From contig CALZFC010000091.1 of NCBI GenBank assembly GCA_945643635.1, forward strand, positions 415,001 through 479,000: a DNA stretch of 64,000 nt, written 5' to 3'. The notes beneath the pieces are model-generated. The model made no database searches. It was given only the letters and a program-made list of their open reading frames with translations, and had not been told where the DNA came from. The DNA is from Allodiplogaster sudhausi (taxonomy: Eukaryota; Nematoda; Chromadorea; Rhabditida; Diplogasteridae). The position numbers and the translations under genes are program-made. Of this stretch, positions 10,746 through 23,018 are shown piece by piece. Within the stretch, counting starts at the first letter, position 1. Each line of letters begins with the position of its first letter.

Positions 10746-12001
10746 TTTTCTTTCTCAATTTTCTGTCACTCTCAACCGATGCTGTTCTCTGTCCATATTT
10801 CTCGTCATTTGCGTTTCCAATTTCACAGTGCCATACTTCAAAATTCGTATTAAAATTGTTGCTCGTTTAAAGTAGCATTTAAATATTTTCAGCCTACATA
10901 CAAAAAAATGACATATATTTGTACATATGCGCGCATGTAATTTCAGTAACATTTTGCACAAATCGACATTTTCTGTTAGAATAGGATAAATAAGAAAAGT
11001 TGCAAACGGAGGGTGAAAGTGTGTACATGCATACGTAAGTATGCAGTTTCGTAGTGAATATTTTCTTTCTCAATTTTCTGTCACTCTCAAACGATGCAGT
11101 TCTCTGTCCATATTTCTCGTCATTTGCGTTTCCAATTTCACAGTGCCATACTTCAAAATTCGTATTAAAATTGTTGTTCGTTTAAAGTAGCATTTAAATA
11201 TTTTCAGCATACATACAAAAAATGACATATATTTGTACATATGCGTGCATGTAATTTCAGTAACATTTTGCACAAATCGACATTTTCTGTTAGAATAGGA
11301 TAAATAAGAAAAGTTGCAAACGGAGGGTGAAAGTGTGTACATGCATACGTAAGTATGCAGTTTCGTGGTGAATATTTTCTTTCTCAATTTTCTGTCACTC
11401 TCAACCGATGCTGTTCTCTGTCCATATTTCTCGTCATTTGCGTTTCCAATTTCACAGTGCCATACTTCAAAATTCGTATTAAAATTGTTGCTCGTTTAAA
11501 GTAGCATTTAAATATTTTCAGCCTACATACAAAAAAATGACATATATTTGTACATATGCGCGCATGTAATTTCAGTAACATTTTGCACAAATCGACATTT
11601 TCTGTTAGAATAGGCTAAATAAGAAAAGTTGCAGACGGAGGGTGAAAGTGTGTACATGCATACGTAAGTATGCAGTTTCGTAGTGAATATTTTCTTTCTC
11701 AATTTTCTGTCACTCTCAAACGATGCAGTTCTCTGTCCATATTTCTCGTCATTTGCGTTTCCAATTTCACAGTGCCATACTTCAAAATTCGTATTAAAAT
11801 TGTTGTTCGTTTAAAGTAGCATTTAAATATTTTCAGCCTACATACAAAAAATGACATATATTTGTACATATGCGTGCATGTCATTTCAGTAACATTTTGC
11901 ACAAATCGACATTTTCTGTTAGAATAGGATAAATAAGAAAAGTTGCAAACGGATTGTGAAAGTGTGTACATGCATACGTAAGTATGCAGTTTCGTGGTGA
12001 A
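10746..12001. repeat. Four tandem copies of a 314-315-bp repeat
   Basis: Monomers begin near 10746, 11061, 11375 and 11690, each starting TTTTCTTTCTCAATTTTCTG. Copies 1 and 3 share CAACCGATGCTG and GCGCGCATG; copies 2 and 4 share AAACGATGCAG and GCGTGCATG. The array is therefore two rounds of an about 630-bp dimer. Open frames on the minus strand exist only because the monomer is AT-rich and duplicated; I do not call them genes. Confidence 0.9.
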
Positions 12002-12183
12002 ATTGGAGATGAAGCATGTGGTATCTACGACAAAAAAGAGAAGCACATATTCGCAACAAGTGCCTTGTGTTCTCCACGTAGCCATTTTTTGCTCGCCAAA
12101 ATATGTATGATTTGGTGAGGAGAGACGAGATTCTCTTTGGTGTTCAATGAGAAATCAATAGAAAAGTACTACTGAATTGTTAA

Positions 12184-12323
12184 GGCTCTATTCTAGTGTA
12201 GGCGTCCCATCGAATTATAGGCGTCTCATGGCAATTAGACGCCTTAATTTTTCGCAGATGGGACGCCTTTACTTTTCATGGGACGCCTATAATTTTATGG
12301 GACGCCTACACTAGAATAGAGCC
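12184..12323. mobile_element. 140-bp MITE with perfect long inverted repeats
   Basis: The arms GGCTCTATTCTAGTGTAGGC and the following GTCCCAT are exactly reverse-complementary to the right end at 12297-12323. The motif GGGACGCC or its relatives recurs in the centre. Flanking 8-mers ATTGTTAA and ATTGTTTT agree at six positions, compatible with an aged 8-bp target duplication (hAT-like). Confidence 0.8.
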
Positions 12324-12359
12324 ATTGTTTTATTCGTTTGGTATTTTGACTATAATTGC

Positions 12360-12610
12360 AAGTTTATTTTTCTACTTTTCTGTGCTGTCAATCGATTTAT
12401 CTGTGGCAGTCGATTGGGTGGCGTTCATGTGCGTTTTGCATACATTTTCACGCGCTCAATAACTATCTGTTCCGTCCACCTCTTCCACTCAATCTTCCTC
12501 ATGATCGTTGTCTTCTCGGGCAGATTTGTCATCACCCGTCGCCACCTTCTCGGTCCAGTTCAGAAATTCGCTATGCCCTTCAGAGAGCTTCAAGGCAAGT
12601 TTTATTAGCA
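12360..12610 (+). other. Possible single-TM coding fragment
   Basis: A plus-strand frame rich in C/T third positions reads through ICSVHLFHSIFLMIVVFSGR and then ITRRHLLGPVQKFAMPFREL before a stop, suggesting one membrane span followed by a basic stretch. No start, splice sites or family could be assigned, and it may be a decayed exon. Confidence 0.2.
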
Positions 12611-12744
12611 TCTTTCAATCCATGAACGTCGGTGCGTAACAAGGTGATCTATTAATCCAAGAATGGTATCGACTGGAAAAGAGCCGTGGCTAAATGACAT
12701 TTTCAACTATGTCGTCATCAGAAACAACCATGGTGCGGTGCGTA

Positions 12745-13161
12745 TGCCGTCACAAATAGTACGTCACGTGATCAATGTATATATTTATGTACATAGGCAT
12801 GTGTACATGTCCCATGCATATTGCTAAGATAAATACACAATGTTATCACATCCTGTGAATATAAAAAGCACAGAAAGATCGCTAATGTCAATGGTGCTGA
12901 ACTGAAACTTCTTAGTTACGCGTAATATAAAGCACTTTTACATGTCAGCGAGATCGCATATAAAAATGTGAGTAAAATGACGGAGAAAAAGATTATAATT
13001 GCATCCAATCCCGCTGAAATTACATAAGTCGTGAAAGTGTAACTTAAGTTGACAGAGGCAAAAGAATCATGCAAGTGAGCATGTTTTGTCATTATCTGTA
13101 ACTTTGAGTGCTGTCATTCATTGTGCATGATGATATGTTTGTCTTATGGAAGCTCAGAATA
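12745..13161 (+). promoter_or_regulatory. Upstream region of receptor R1, duplicated upstream of R2
   Basis: About 220 bp (12750-12970) match 15230-15405 upstream of R2, including GATCAATGTATATATTTA, ATGTCAATGGTGC and TTAGTTACGCGTAATATA. Both copies end in TATAAAAATGTGAGT (TATA at 12959 here), a TATA-box candidate about 200 bp before the start codon. Confidence 0.5.
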
Positions 13162-14787
13162 ATGGGCGACATCGTCGAGAATCTTCTCATTGTATTATAC
13201 GCACTTTTTGCCATATGTGGCGAAACGGGAAGTCTTCTCATCATCGTAGCGACTTTTAAACTGAAGTCGGTCTCGACTGGAACTTTTAGACATAAATTTT
13301 CTTCTTCTTCGGTACTTTTATCTTGTAACTTTTACTTCCAGGAACAAGGGAAGTTCTTGTAATTACCTCATCGCAATTTGTTCTATTTTCGACGCGGCGC
13401 ACCAGGGCGGTCACTTTTTCTTGTTTATCAACTTCTTCTTTTTCAATAATAGCTCGTACCGGCCGATGATTTGCATCGCATTTGAGGTCAGCTTTAATTG
13501 ATGTTTGTATTTGTACATATTTGTTGTGCATGGTTCACGATTGAGAATTACAAATTGTCATTTCCAGATTGTTCCTGTGATAGGCGTCCTCGGCGGCGCC
13601 GCAATGCTGTGTTCAATAGCAGCCGATCGACTTATCGCTTGCATCGCAATGAATTAGTACAGATTTTTTGAAAATATTCATGAGATAGATTTCTCTGCAG
13701 AAACGATATTTTACAACGCATTTCTTCGCACTTACATGAACAAATTAAACACAGAGAGATAGTTCAGAATTTATACACTTCGTTAATTAAATTGTGTTTA
13801 CTTAAATATACATTATTTTCTTACTTTCCCACTTGAGCTATAAATCCAAGAACGACTTTGTCTACATCATCGCTCATATGGTTCCAGTTGTTTTATACAC
13901 GGCGATTATGGCGGCGCTTTCTATTATCAACATTGGAGAGGAGTTAGCAAGGAGAAGAAGAAATATATTTTAAACATCATTTTCTTTTGTTTTTCGAGTT
14001 TGTAAAGATTTCCTCAAGAAATGCGCAGCAATTTCAGCGCTCTTGTCTGCTGGATACCATTAATGTTTCGAGGGGCTGCCGGCAAAGTGTGGGTTATCTG
14101 CACGGCTGTCCTCGAGATCTCCGCTTTCGCAATCTATGGAGTTGTATGGCAGCAACTCAGAAAGATGAGTCAGTTTCACTACACATACGCAGTAATCCAA
14201 TATCTATGGGCGCAGAAAATTTATGATATTAAACTGGAAATAATATCGGAAATTTGGTAAAGTTTATATGTATTTATGTACATATTTATATAGGCGGAGA
14301 AATGGCTGAATTCGTAGAGTATTTTTGAACCCTAGGCAATGAAGTGATGCTGCGCCGTCTCTTCTTCTCAATGTTTCTCATAACCGCCGTCGTGATTGGC
14401 GGTTCTTCCTTGACCACGGGAAGCTCTCTGTACAGTTTTGTGTTTGCTCCTCGTCCCCCGCCTTCCTCCTCCAACATCAACCTGACTCCACTTCTCGCCA
14501 TTAGTGTCTTTATTAACATTTCCAAGTCGCTGAATGCTGTCATTTTATATGACACAAGGTGGGCATTGTATTTCATCATATATTCTCTTTACCAGGAAGA
14601 AAAGCTCTACTGCTTTGACTCGAAATATACAGAAAAGCCGTTTTATATTTCCTTGTTTTTGTTGACGATTAAACTATCTACGCCTTTTTTAAGCAAAGAC
14701 TACCGCTATGCAATGTCATCGCTTCTTGGCTGTCGCCCAAACAGCGTAGAAGGACACACAAGTCTCGCAACGAGAACTCATATATAA
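13162..14787 (+). CDS. SRSX-like serpentine receptor R1, seven exons
   Basis: Probable G-protein-coupled chemoreceptor of the plasma membrane or sensory cilium; the ligand is unknown. The first coding exon is 13162-13265 (MGDIVENLLIVLYALFAICG), the same 104-nt length as in the paralogues. Later exons carry SSCNYLIAICSIFDAAH (TM2), MLCSIAADRLIACIAMN (end of TM3, DRL in place of DRY), SKNDFVYIIAHMVPVVLY (TM4), ALVCWIPLMFRG and following (TM5), and RRLFFSMFLITAVVIGG with NISKSLNAVILY (TM6 and TM7). The last exon reads KDYRYAMSSLLGCRPNS to the stop at 14787. Introns are short GT-AG. The start was chosen by alignment to the paralogues, since an upstream in-frame ATG at 13108 has no counterpart. 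I see no lesion. The SRSX class is inferred from motifs. Confidence 0.78.
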
Positions 14788-15111
14788 GACCTTTTGAAAC
14801 CTGGCAATTTGAAGTCTGACCATTTTAAAACGCCCATACTCACATATGAGTTTAATATAACTAAAGTAGCTCCAAATAGTTTGCAATGCTCATTCTTGCT
14901 GTCTGCTATCAAGCATGTATTTATTGATTAAAATATGCCATGTCGGAGTGGAGTCAGTTTGGATTAATTTCTATATTTAATTCCTATTAAGTTTTTAAAC
15001 AAATTACATAATACTTCTAATGTAAACCGTCATGTAAGCCTACTTAACTATTTGAATATAAAATTTTGTAAATTATTTTGTGTGGCAAATATTCGCCTGT
15101 TGGATTTGAAG
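14788..15111. other. R1 downstream region
   Basis: AT-rich; no gene or repeat recognised. Confidence 0.4.
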
Positions 15112-15236
15112 CAACCTCGTCTGTTGGTTTCCACTAATGATTTGCGGTGCAGCGAATGGTGCTTGGGTAATCGAAAATGCTGTGAACGAGATCTCGGCAT
15201 TCGTTATCTATTTAGTTGTATGGCAGAGGCATAAAT
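15112..15236 (+). pseudogene. Orphan fifth exon of an SRSX-like receptor
   Basis: After TTGGATTTGAAG, one frame reads VCWFPLMICGAANGAWVIEN and AVNEISAFVIYLVVWQRH, then stops. It closely matches exon 5 of R3 (near 26060), including the intronic bases before the acceptor. No other receptor exon adjoins it, so it is an isolated duplicated fragment. Confidence 0.7.
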
Positions 15237-15583
15237 AGTATGTAGCGTGATCAATGTATATATTTACATATCCCACGCGCGTTGCTAAGATGTTATCACA
15301 TACTGTGAATATAATGAAAGATCGCTTATGTCAATGGTGCGGAACTGAAACTGCTTAGTTACGCGTAATATAGAGCAATTGTACATGTTAGAGAGTATAA
15401 AAATGTGAGTGGCGGCGTTGTAATTGCATCGAACACTCTAAAATTACATGAATCGCGAAAGTGTAACTTCAGTTGGCAGAGGCAGAAGAATCCTGTACCT
15501 ATGCATATTTTGTGGTTCACTGTGAATTTGTGTTGTCACTCATTATGCATTTTCGAATGTTTTATTGAAGCGTTGACTAAAGT
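15237..15583 (+). promoter_or_regulatory. Upstream region of R2
   Basis: Copy of the R1 upstream region with a TATAAAAATG at 15396 and the same block order; it starts directly after the orphan exon. About 180 bp separate the TATA candidate from the start codon. Confidence 0.5.
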
Positions 15584-17083
15584 ATGGCCGAACTCGTCGA
15601 GGCTTGTCTCATTGCATTCTACGCTCTCTTTGCCATCTGTGGCGTAACGGGAAGTCTGCTCATCATTATTTCGACGTTTAAACTCAAGTCGGTCTCGACT
15701 GGAACTTTCAGATTTTACTTTTTCCTTTAATTTTTTCTGGCCACTTTACTTCCAGGAACAAGGGAAGTCCTTGTAATTACCTCATCGCAATTTGTTCTGT
15801 TTTCGACGCGGTGCACCAGGGCGGCCACTTTTTCTTGTTTATCAACTATTTCTTCTTCAATAATAGCTCTTACCGGCCGATGATTTGCATCGCATTTGAA
15901 GTCAGCTGAAATTTATGTTTTTTTTTCAAATAAACATATTTCGATTTCACAGCTCTATGTTGAAATTGTCAACTCCAGATTGTTCCCGTGATAGGCGTCC
16001 TCGGCGGCGGCACAATGCTGTGTTCAATAGCAGCCGATCGATTTCTCGCTTGCATCGCAATGAATTAGTACAAATTTCTTGGAAATATTCATGAGATGTC
16101 TCTACATAAACATTTTTTAATGCATTCCTTCACATTTATGTATATTAACACTTGAGCTATAAATCCAAGAACGACTTTGTCTACATCGTCGTCCATATGG
16201 TTCCAGTTGTTTTATACACGAGCATTATGGCGGCGCTGGTTGTTATCAACATTGGAGAGGAGTTAGTAATGAAAAAAGAAGAAATTTTAAATATCATTTT
16301 TCTAATTTTTTTCGAGCTTCTATAGATTTATTCAAGAAACGTGCGGCAATTTCAGCGCTCTTGTCTGCTGGATACCATTAATGTTTCGAGGGACTGCCAC
16401 CAATGCGTGGGTTATTAGCACGGCTGTCCTCGAGATCTCAGCTTTCGCAATTTATGGAGTTGTATGGAAGCAACTCAGAAAGATGAGTCAGTATCAGTAC
16501 AAATACATACGTATATTTATACAATAATGTCTTTAGAAACTTATAAAACTATATTGGAAATAAAATAGGAAATTGTAAAGTTTATACATATGTATTGGAG
16601 GAAAAATAGCTGATTTCGTAGAGTTTTTTTAACTCTAGGTAATGAAGTGATGCTGCGCCGCCTCTTCTTCTCAATGTTTCTCATAACCGCCGTCGAGATT
16701 GGCGGTTCTTCCATGACCACGGGAATATCTTTGTACGGCTTTCTGTTTGCTCCTCGTCCCTCGCCGACTTCCCTCAACATCAACATGACTTCAAATCTCG
16801 CCATTGGTGTCTTCATTAACATTTCCATGTCGCTTCACGCTGTCATTTTATACGCAACCAGGTGGGCACATGTTTCAACCTTTATTATCTTCACAAGGAA
16901 GAATAGTATTACTGCTTTGACTCGAAATATCCGGAAAAGCCATTTTATACATATTTCCTTGTTTTTGTTGTAAAACCGTCTTCATTTAGCAAAGACTACC
17001 GCTATGTAATGTCGTCGCTACTTGGCTGTCGACCAAACAGCGTCGAAGGACACACAAGTCTTGCAACGAGAACTCATATATAA
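15584..17083 (+). CDS. SRSX-like serpentine receptor R2, seven exons
   Basis: Closest paralogue of R1 with the same exon plan. Exon 1 from 15584 reads MAELVEACLIAFYALFAICG. Then come KGSPCNYLIAICSVFDAVHQ (TM2), ADRFLACIAMN (TM3 end), SKNDFVYIVVHMVPVVLY (TM4), ALVCWIPLMFRGTATNAW (TM5), RRLFFSMFLITAVEIGG (TM6) and KDYRYVMSSLLGCRPNS with the stop at 17083. All splice borders are GT-AG and no frameshift was seen. DRF replaces DRL. The R1/R2 pair plus the shared upstream block indicates a recent tandem duplication. Confidence 0.78.
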
Positions 17084-17204
17084 CACCTTTGAATCTCGAC
17101 AATTTTAAAACACCCCCATGGGCACTTAGACTTGAGTTCAATGCAAATGAACTAATTACAATTCTTCTTATTGTTTGCTGGCTTACGGCTATCGTGCATG
17201 TATT

Positions 17205-17417
17205 GATTAAGAGAGCCTCTCTGTAAGGATCAAGCAGCCCTCCATGGGGGCCTGCCCCGGGGTAAAAATTTTTGATTTGGCTATCCAAAATTTTATCAGG
17301 GGTACCTATGCGCACTATGAAGAAAATTAGAAGGTCAATTTTGTTATAAAAATTTTTTTGTGGCCTGGGCATGCAAATGTATGGAAAAAGTTTAAGTCCC
17401 CATAACTTTCTTTAACA
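17205..17417. repeat. Diverged outer extension of the TE2 inverted repeat (left)
   Basis: Read as reverse complement, this flank aligns loosely with 24266-24465: both carry AAGAAAG next to the core, CCATAC about 35 bp out, GGGGCA.GCCC and CAGAGA.GCTCTCTTAA at the outer end. The similarity is far lower than in the adjoining 1,247-bp core. Confidence 0.45.
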
Positions 17418-18664
17418 TCAATATTTTTCAATTTTCTTTTTTTTAGCGGAATCAACGTTGGATTCTGAACAAAAACAGCCCAGGTGTCTCAGTCAACTAT
17501 TTCATTTTCACATCGAAAAATTACTTTTAATATTTGAATTTGACGGCAAAGTACCTTATACTCATTTGTGTGTGGGTGTTATATCTCAAAATGTAGAGCA
17601 TTAAAAACTGTATAACATATATTCTTTTCGCTTCGCGTACACTACCCCTAAGGGGTGGAAAATAGGTTCAAATATGGGTGCCTCGGATATGTAGGATTCA
17701 AGGAATGCGTGAAAAGAAGTTAAATTCTTGTTGTAACATAAAATGAACCATTTCATTCGATTCAGCACGTGCTTCTTTTCAAAAAAGCTTTACATTAAAG
17801 TTTCATAAAATTATCATCTTCCATGAAAAAAACCCATTTTTCGATTTTTCAGCCATTCTCCGAAAATGACCTAAAACTATTCGAATCGCTGTAGTTTCAA
17901 TTATTTCAGCGAGAACAGAATGCGGATAGTACTATTCAGTACGCGACAAAATTCTATACAACATATATCCATTACATCTGGATATGACGTCCCTACGAAT
18001 TACAGTATCGATTTTCCAAAGGCCGTCGCGCCCAAACTGACAGAACCGCATTTGGTAACTTTTCTTGAAATTTTAATGTTTCTTACTCATCCAATATATC
18101 ATTCTGCTCCATTCAGCATACTGAATTCAGAACAGATGTTTATTTTGCAGATTTCCCGAGTTTGATTTCATCAATTCTGAATGTTGCACTTTTTTGGTTC
18201 CTTTTCGTATCTTTAAAATGTACGAAAAAGGCAATGAAACAGATCCGCCAGTTTTCGTTAGTAGTTATATGTATGTAAGTTCTGGTACGTTTTTTCATGG
18301 TCTGTTTAGCAAGTGTCGGGTGGCTAGACAGACATATCTTAGAGATGAATGAAGTGCGATACCCTAGTCACACTTCAATTAGAGCCATTATGAGCAAGGC
18401 ATTGCCAAAGAGAATAAATTGTGTCTAGTACAATAATTACTACGAGCAATTGAAGGTGAGGCGGTGCCTAACAACGAGCGAACTAAGTGAGAGACTGAAG
18501 TGCTGTGCCGAAGATTAATTGGGCAGTATATATAGCAATTTTGGCATCTTCTTATTCACAGCAATCAAACTTATAATCATGCCTTCAACACTGTTCAGAG
18601 AATAGTGAACTGTTCTTTGCCTTCTTTTTTCTTTCACTATAAATACATTTCTCGCATTTTCATA
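17418..18664 (+). repeat. TE2 left terminal inverted repeat
   Basis: 1,247 bp beginning TCAATATTTTTCAATTTTC and ending just before TTGCAGATCGG. Contains no convincing gene. The arm ends 19 bp from the stop codon of the internal gene. Confidence 0.85.
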
Positions 18665-18683
18665 TTGCAGATCGGAAGCTTTG

Positions 18684-21600
18684 TTATCGTAATTCATCTT
18701 TAAAATGTGTTCCTTCGGTTGTTTCCGATGGGTTCTCCACATCTTCAGCTAATTCGGTTTGGGCATGCGCAATTACCCTGTGATCAGCAGTGATGTCAAA
18801 CTGCGGGTCAGTTTCAAATTCTTCCTCTTCGTCTCCTTCTTGCGTGAACAGGTCCTGGAGCACCGCATCTGTTTCCTCAGATTCAGTCGGAATTGGTGGG
18901 TTCTATAAGAGATATTTTTGTTCTCTGCATCCAGCGATTATTCTTCCTAACTTTCTTTTGTTGCTGAGCGAGGCGTGAGAAGATGGAAGCTATTTGGCGA
19001 TAATTTAGAAGCTCATGTGGTGCGAATAACAGCTTGTCTTGGCTGTCCACTGCGTTTCGCATACGTTGCTCTGCGGCGCGAGGGTCAGTTTTTACTTTAG
19101 TACGCCACCCTTCTTCGAAGATATTCTTGATAAATTCCTTGGAGCGTTCGGGAAGTCGCTCCCCTTTCTTGCGGTCACGAAGTGCCCATCCTTCCTTAGT
19201 TTTCTTTCCGCTTTCAGTAGTTTCCTAAAGCAAAGGATATATATACATTATATATAAATATATACATATATATATAATTATAAATGTGTTGAGAACAGCG
19301 TTTTCCGTGTTCTTCTCACCATCAGCGAAACTTTGAGTTATCAAACCTGCAGTGATGCAACTGCGGCCTGCACCTCAGGGTAGAAACGCTTCTCCTGAAC
19401 ACCTTCTAGTGCACAGGTATAATACTGTAAGGAAATGTCACGTAAAGTGAAGCGCTCCGGGATGTAGTTATGCTTGCCAATGAGAAGGTGTCTCGCAAGT
19501 TGGTGCGAGCTGAGAAATTCAGACATGCATGCCTCTTCGGGACACCGAAACAGATATGTCTCAAGCGCGCATGTGTCGGAGTCTTCGGCTGCACAATCGC
19601 CTTTAGTCGAATCAAGCGGTGGGTCACAGGTTGTGCTTTCTTCTGAGCGCATGCGCTTTCCAGGTGTCGACCAGAAATCGACCATGTGGCTGAGTTTGCC
19701 TCCGCTCCTCCGGGTGCTTGAAAACACGACATTCGAAGTCATTGTGGAATATGGAACAACTTTTCCAGAGCCGATGCGAGAGTGCCTGTAGGCGCGTACT
19801 CCTTCTTTTTCAAACACAAACGTATTGAGGGTTGAAATCCCGGGGATTTTCGTTGTCGAAGCTTTGGCATTTGTCAGGGTTCTGACGTAAACAGATAGTC
19901 CCGACAGTTGCTTACTGCCATGAAGAACAGCTTGAAAAAATTCGTCTGCATTTTTGACGTCATGTCCAGAGTCCACGTAATCGTGAACTTTACGTTTCAC
20001 GACTGCAGCGAAGCGATCGCAAGCCGACTTCCCTGCCTGAGCCTCACTGAAGAAGTACGAAGCGATCTCCACGTTAGTTCTTGCTGAGACGTCATGCAGA
20101 CTGGCGATCGTAGCGCTACTTTTGTAACATCCTGGCAAAGAAAAAGTGATAAAATAATAGCATTTCTAATAATACGATCATTACGTACATGAAGAATATA
20201 TTATCACATACCGGCATTATCGGACCTAAGATGAACTTTCTTAATTCCAACACGAGATAGTTCAAGGAGGGCATGAGCGATATTTGAAGTAACGGCAGTT
20301 GTGTCCTGAAGATAGGCACCTTGACTGTACTATCATAAGAAGTAATATGAAAAACGTACCTGAAGATCTCCTTCCATAATGTGAACGAAAGTATGCTGAG
20401 TCAGTTCGCCATTAATTCTGGCAAGAACGTGACTAATATGCCAAGAAATTCCACGCTTGGCGTAATAATCCGTAGTCTTCTCACGTGCGAAGAGGGGAAG
20501 CAGTTTCATCGCCCAATCGAGCGTAATCAGAGCTTCGCCGTTCCCCAATTTTGAGACTAGGGAATCACGGTCGTGTTCACTTGCGATGGCGCGAAGCTGA
20601 TGCTTTTTGAGATTTTCTATGGCTTCCTCTATTCTATGCCAGTCTGCGAGTTTCCGATCCAATTTTTTCCGGCGTTCTGTTCTTGGAGATGCAGCCGAAA
20701 TCAGAGCCGCGATGGTTTCGCGAATATCACCCAACGTAATCTGAAGTTTGTACTCTGTGTCTTGGAAAAAATTTTCTCCTAACCTTCAATAGCTCACATC
20801 GGTCACAAATAAGGTTGTGCATATGTTCGTCTTCATCCTCTGCTCCATCACAAGGGTTTGCATACTCAGGAGTCTGGGGATCGCTCAATCCGTGCTGGAT
20901 GCAGTGGTCCCCTATTCTTGATTTTCGCTTGATGTGGACTTTGTAGTCTGTTCTTAGATATTGCTTTACTTCCAAGATCTTGATCCTGAGCGATCCGAAC
21001 CAGTATTCGTCGATATCGCCATCAGCCTTTAAGCTTTCAAGCAATGCAAGAGCATCATCGAAGGCCTGAGAATAAATTGATAATTTTTGTGTGTAAATAA
21101 TTAATAACCGACTTCCATTGCTTCGGCCACAAAGAAATCTACTCCATGGAGACTCTTTCGGGTAGATGCTGTACAAGCAGACAGAATTCGATAATGAGTT
21201 GCTGGTGACATCATCAAATAAACCTCGTCAGTTTCTTCAAGATCTCTGAATAAAGTATAAAATTTTCAACGGCAGATGTTATTGCAAGGAATAATAACGT
21301 TTACCGCTTATAGAGCTCAATTATCTCTGTTGCGCTATGTTGTCGGAGAACATTTGGATATTCAATCAGACTTCCATCCGAGAGCTTCGAGGATCGTGTT
21401 CCGAACGGAAGGCTAGTCGAAATTTTGAAGCTGAAAAGTCCAATTATGTTTAACTCGTAAAATATATTTCAAACCCGGTCACAAACCTGGTAATAAATTC
21501 GACGAAGCGATTCACTTGCTCATGTGTATACCTCTTTCGTTTTAGATCCTTGGAGATTTCCTTTCCTCCGCGATATGCGAGACGCTTTGATTTTGTATAG

Positions 21601-22976
21601 AAATACTCTGATAAGCCAGGTATATAACGCTGCACTTCAGCCAGGCCCAGAAGTGGTGTGACCAGTGAGAGCAGATGAAGCTTTTCAACTCGGGAATCCG
21701 CATTGAGAAACCGGGACCTTATGGACTTCATCAGGGCATCGTATTTGTCAGTTCTCTCTCGCTCGTAGAGCTCCTCCAGGTCTGGGGAAACTATCATTTT
21801 CTTAAGCATTTCGGGAGAATCGGGAGCTACTATCTCATATACCACTTCGAAAGCACTCCGCAAGTACTGCGCTTTTCTCCTCTGGGACCTTTCCGCAAGA
21901 TCTCGGAAATCCATGCGCCGTATTATCTTCCCTTGCCCGATTGCTTTAAGGAAGGCGTTGAATGTCTGCTTTGCAGATTCCGAGGCTGTTGATACAGTGC
22001 GTTTCATCGGTGGTCCTTCATGGCGCGGCATGTACGACGTATCGTCTTCTTGAGAGCATGTGGGATACTCTTGAACGTTTTCAGTGATAACGTCGGGCGT
22101 TTTAGAGAAACGACGCTCGAGTAGAGGAGGGTCGAATGAGTGCCCTGATTCTTGCACTTTTTTCTGCGTCCTGTCTCTTTCGAGCTCTTCTTTATGAGAC
22201 GGACATACAGCTGAAATGATAGCTATTATTCTTCGCCTATTTAGGCACGAAAGAACTAACGCAATCCGATATGAAGTAGGACATGATCCATTGCTAAGGC
22301 TGCTCTAGCTTCATTTTTCTTAACAACTGTGCTTCCCGATACCACTGGAGGAGAAGGACGACCGTCGGCTGATTCATGTTGTGAATACGGTGGAGGCAGC
22401 GAGCACAACTTCTTTGTCGTCCCCTTCTTACGCTTGAAATGGTAGAATTGGTTAGCGTACCAATCAGTTCCGAGTTCCTTTATATGTTTGTCACATATGT
22501 ATCTCTCGCCAACTGAACCAATCTGAAGAAAACGTAACCGAATTAATTAGCTATTACGTTTATATAAATTTACTTCAGCTTCGTTTTCGTAATTATAGTC
22601 GAATTCTCCAGCGCCTCTCGCTAATATCATATCAAGAAGATTAGTTGTTCCAAGAGAGTTGGTTGCTTCTTGGTCAATCAATTCACGCATTCTAAAAAAA
22701 TAATAAATGAAAAGCCTTTCACAAATCCCACTCTAACTTTCTCTTTGCGCCTTGGCAGTTGGTGCTCACTCGAGACACGGCAGGACGCTCGTATGTCTCC
22801 TCAGTTGTCTTGCGGAGGACGGAGAAATAACAACGCACGTCTTCTTCGACTGACAGCGACGGAATCTTCACATCATCATGAGGTGGAAGAACGTCATCCC
22901 CTCCACGTTTGCTCCGGTGTAAGGGATATGCGTGAAATTCGAAGAGGAACAGCAGAAAAAGAAGAAGTAAGCGCAT
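18684..22976 (-). CDS. TE2 transposase-like protein, 12 exons, 1,211 aa
   Basis: Proposed exons on the minus strand: 22976-22738, 22691-22574, 22522-22261, 22210-21487, 21430-21305, 21245-21113, 21065-20784, 20740-20360, 20305-20212, 20131-19347, 19224-18952, 18902-18684. They sum to 3,636 nt with no internal stop and GT-AG borders. Segments in order: ICDKHIKELG and LPVCPSHKEEL (paired Cys/His, probably a metal site); STSLPFGTRSSKLSDGS; YLRTDYKVHI then DHCIQHGLSDPQTPEY; ALITLDWAMKLLPLFAREKT; VHLRSDNAGCYKSS; YFFSEAQAGKSACDR; a C-terminal C2H2 finger CPEEACMSEFLSSHQLARHL; EGWALRDRKKGERLPERSKE; and an acidic tail. The D (LDWAMK), D (RSDNAG) and E (FSEAQ) positions could be an RNase H-type triad, which is inference. 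From memory the same block order occurs in uncharacterised proteins of many invertebrates. The start is least certain: the first residues are hydrophobic. Confidence 0.8.
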
Positions 22977-23018
22977 TCAGTCTAAATGGAGACAAATATA
23001 TGTACATACATACATATG

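Noticed and set aside
10755..12085. Repeated minus-strand frames of 68-128 codons in the satellite
   Set aside because: They differ in ends between monomers, change with small indels and lack promoter or splice support; they follow from the repeat.
17920..18165. 81-codon frame present in both TE2 arms
   Set aside because: Its duplication is explained by the identical inverted repeats; no codon bias or domain.
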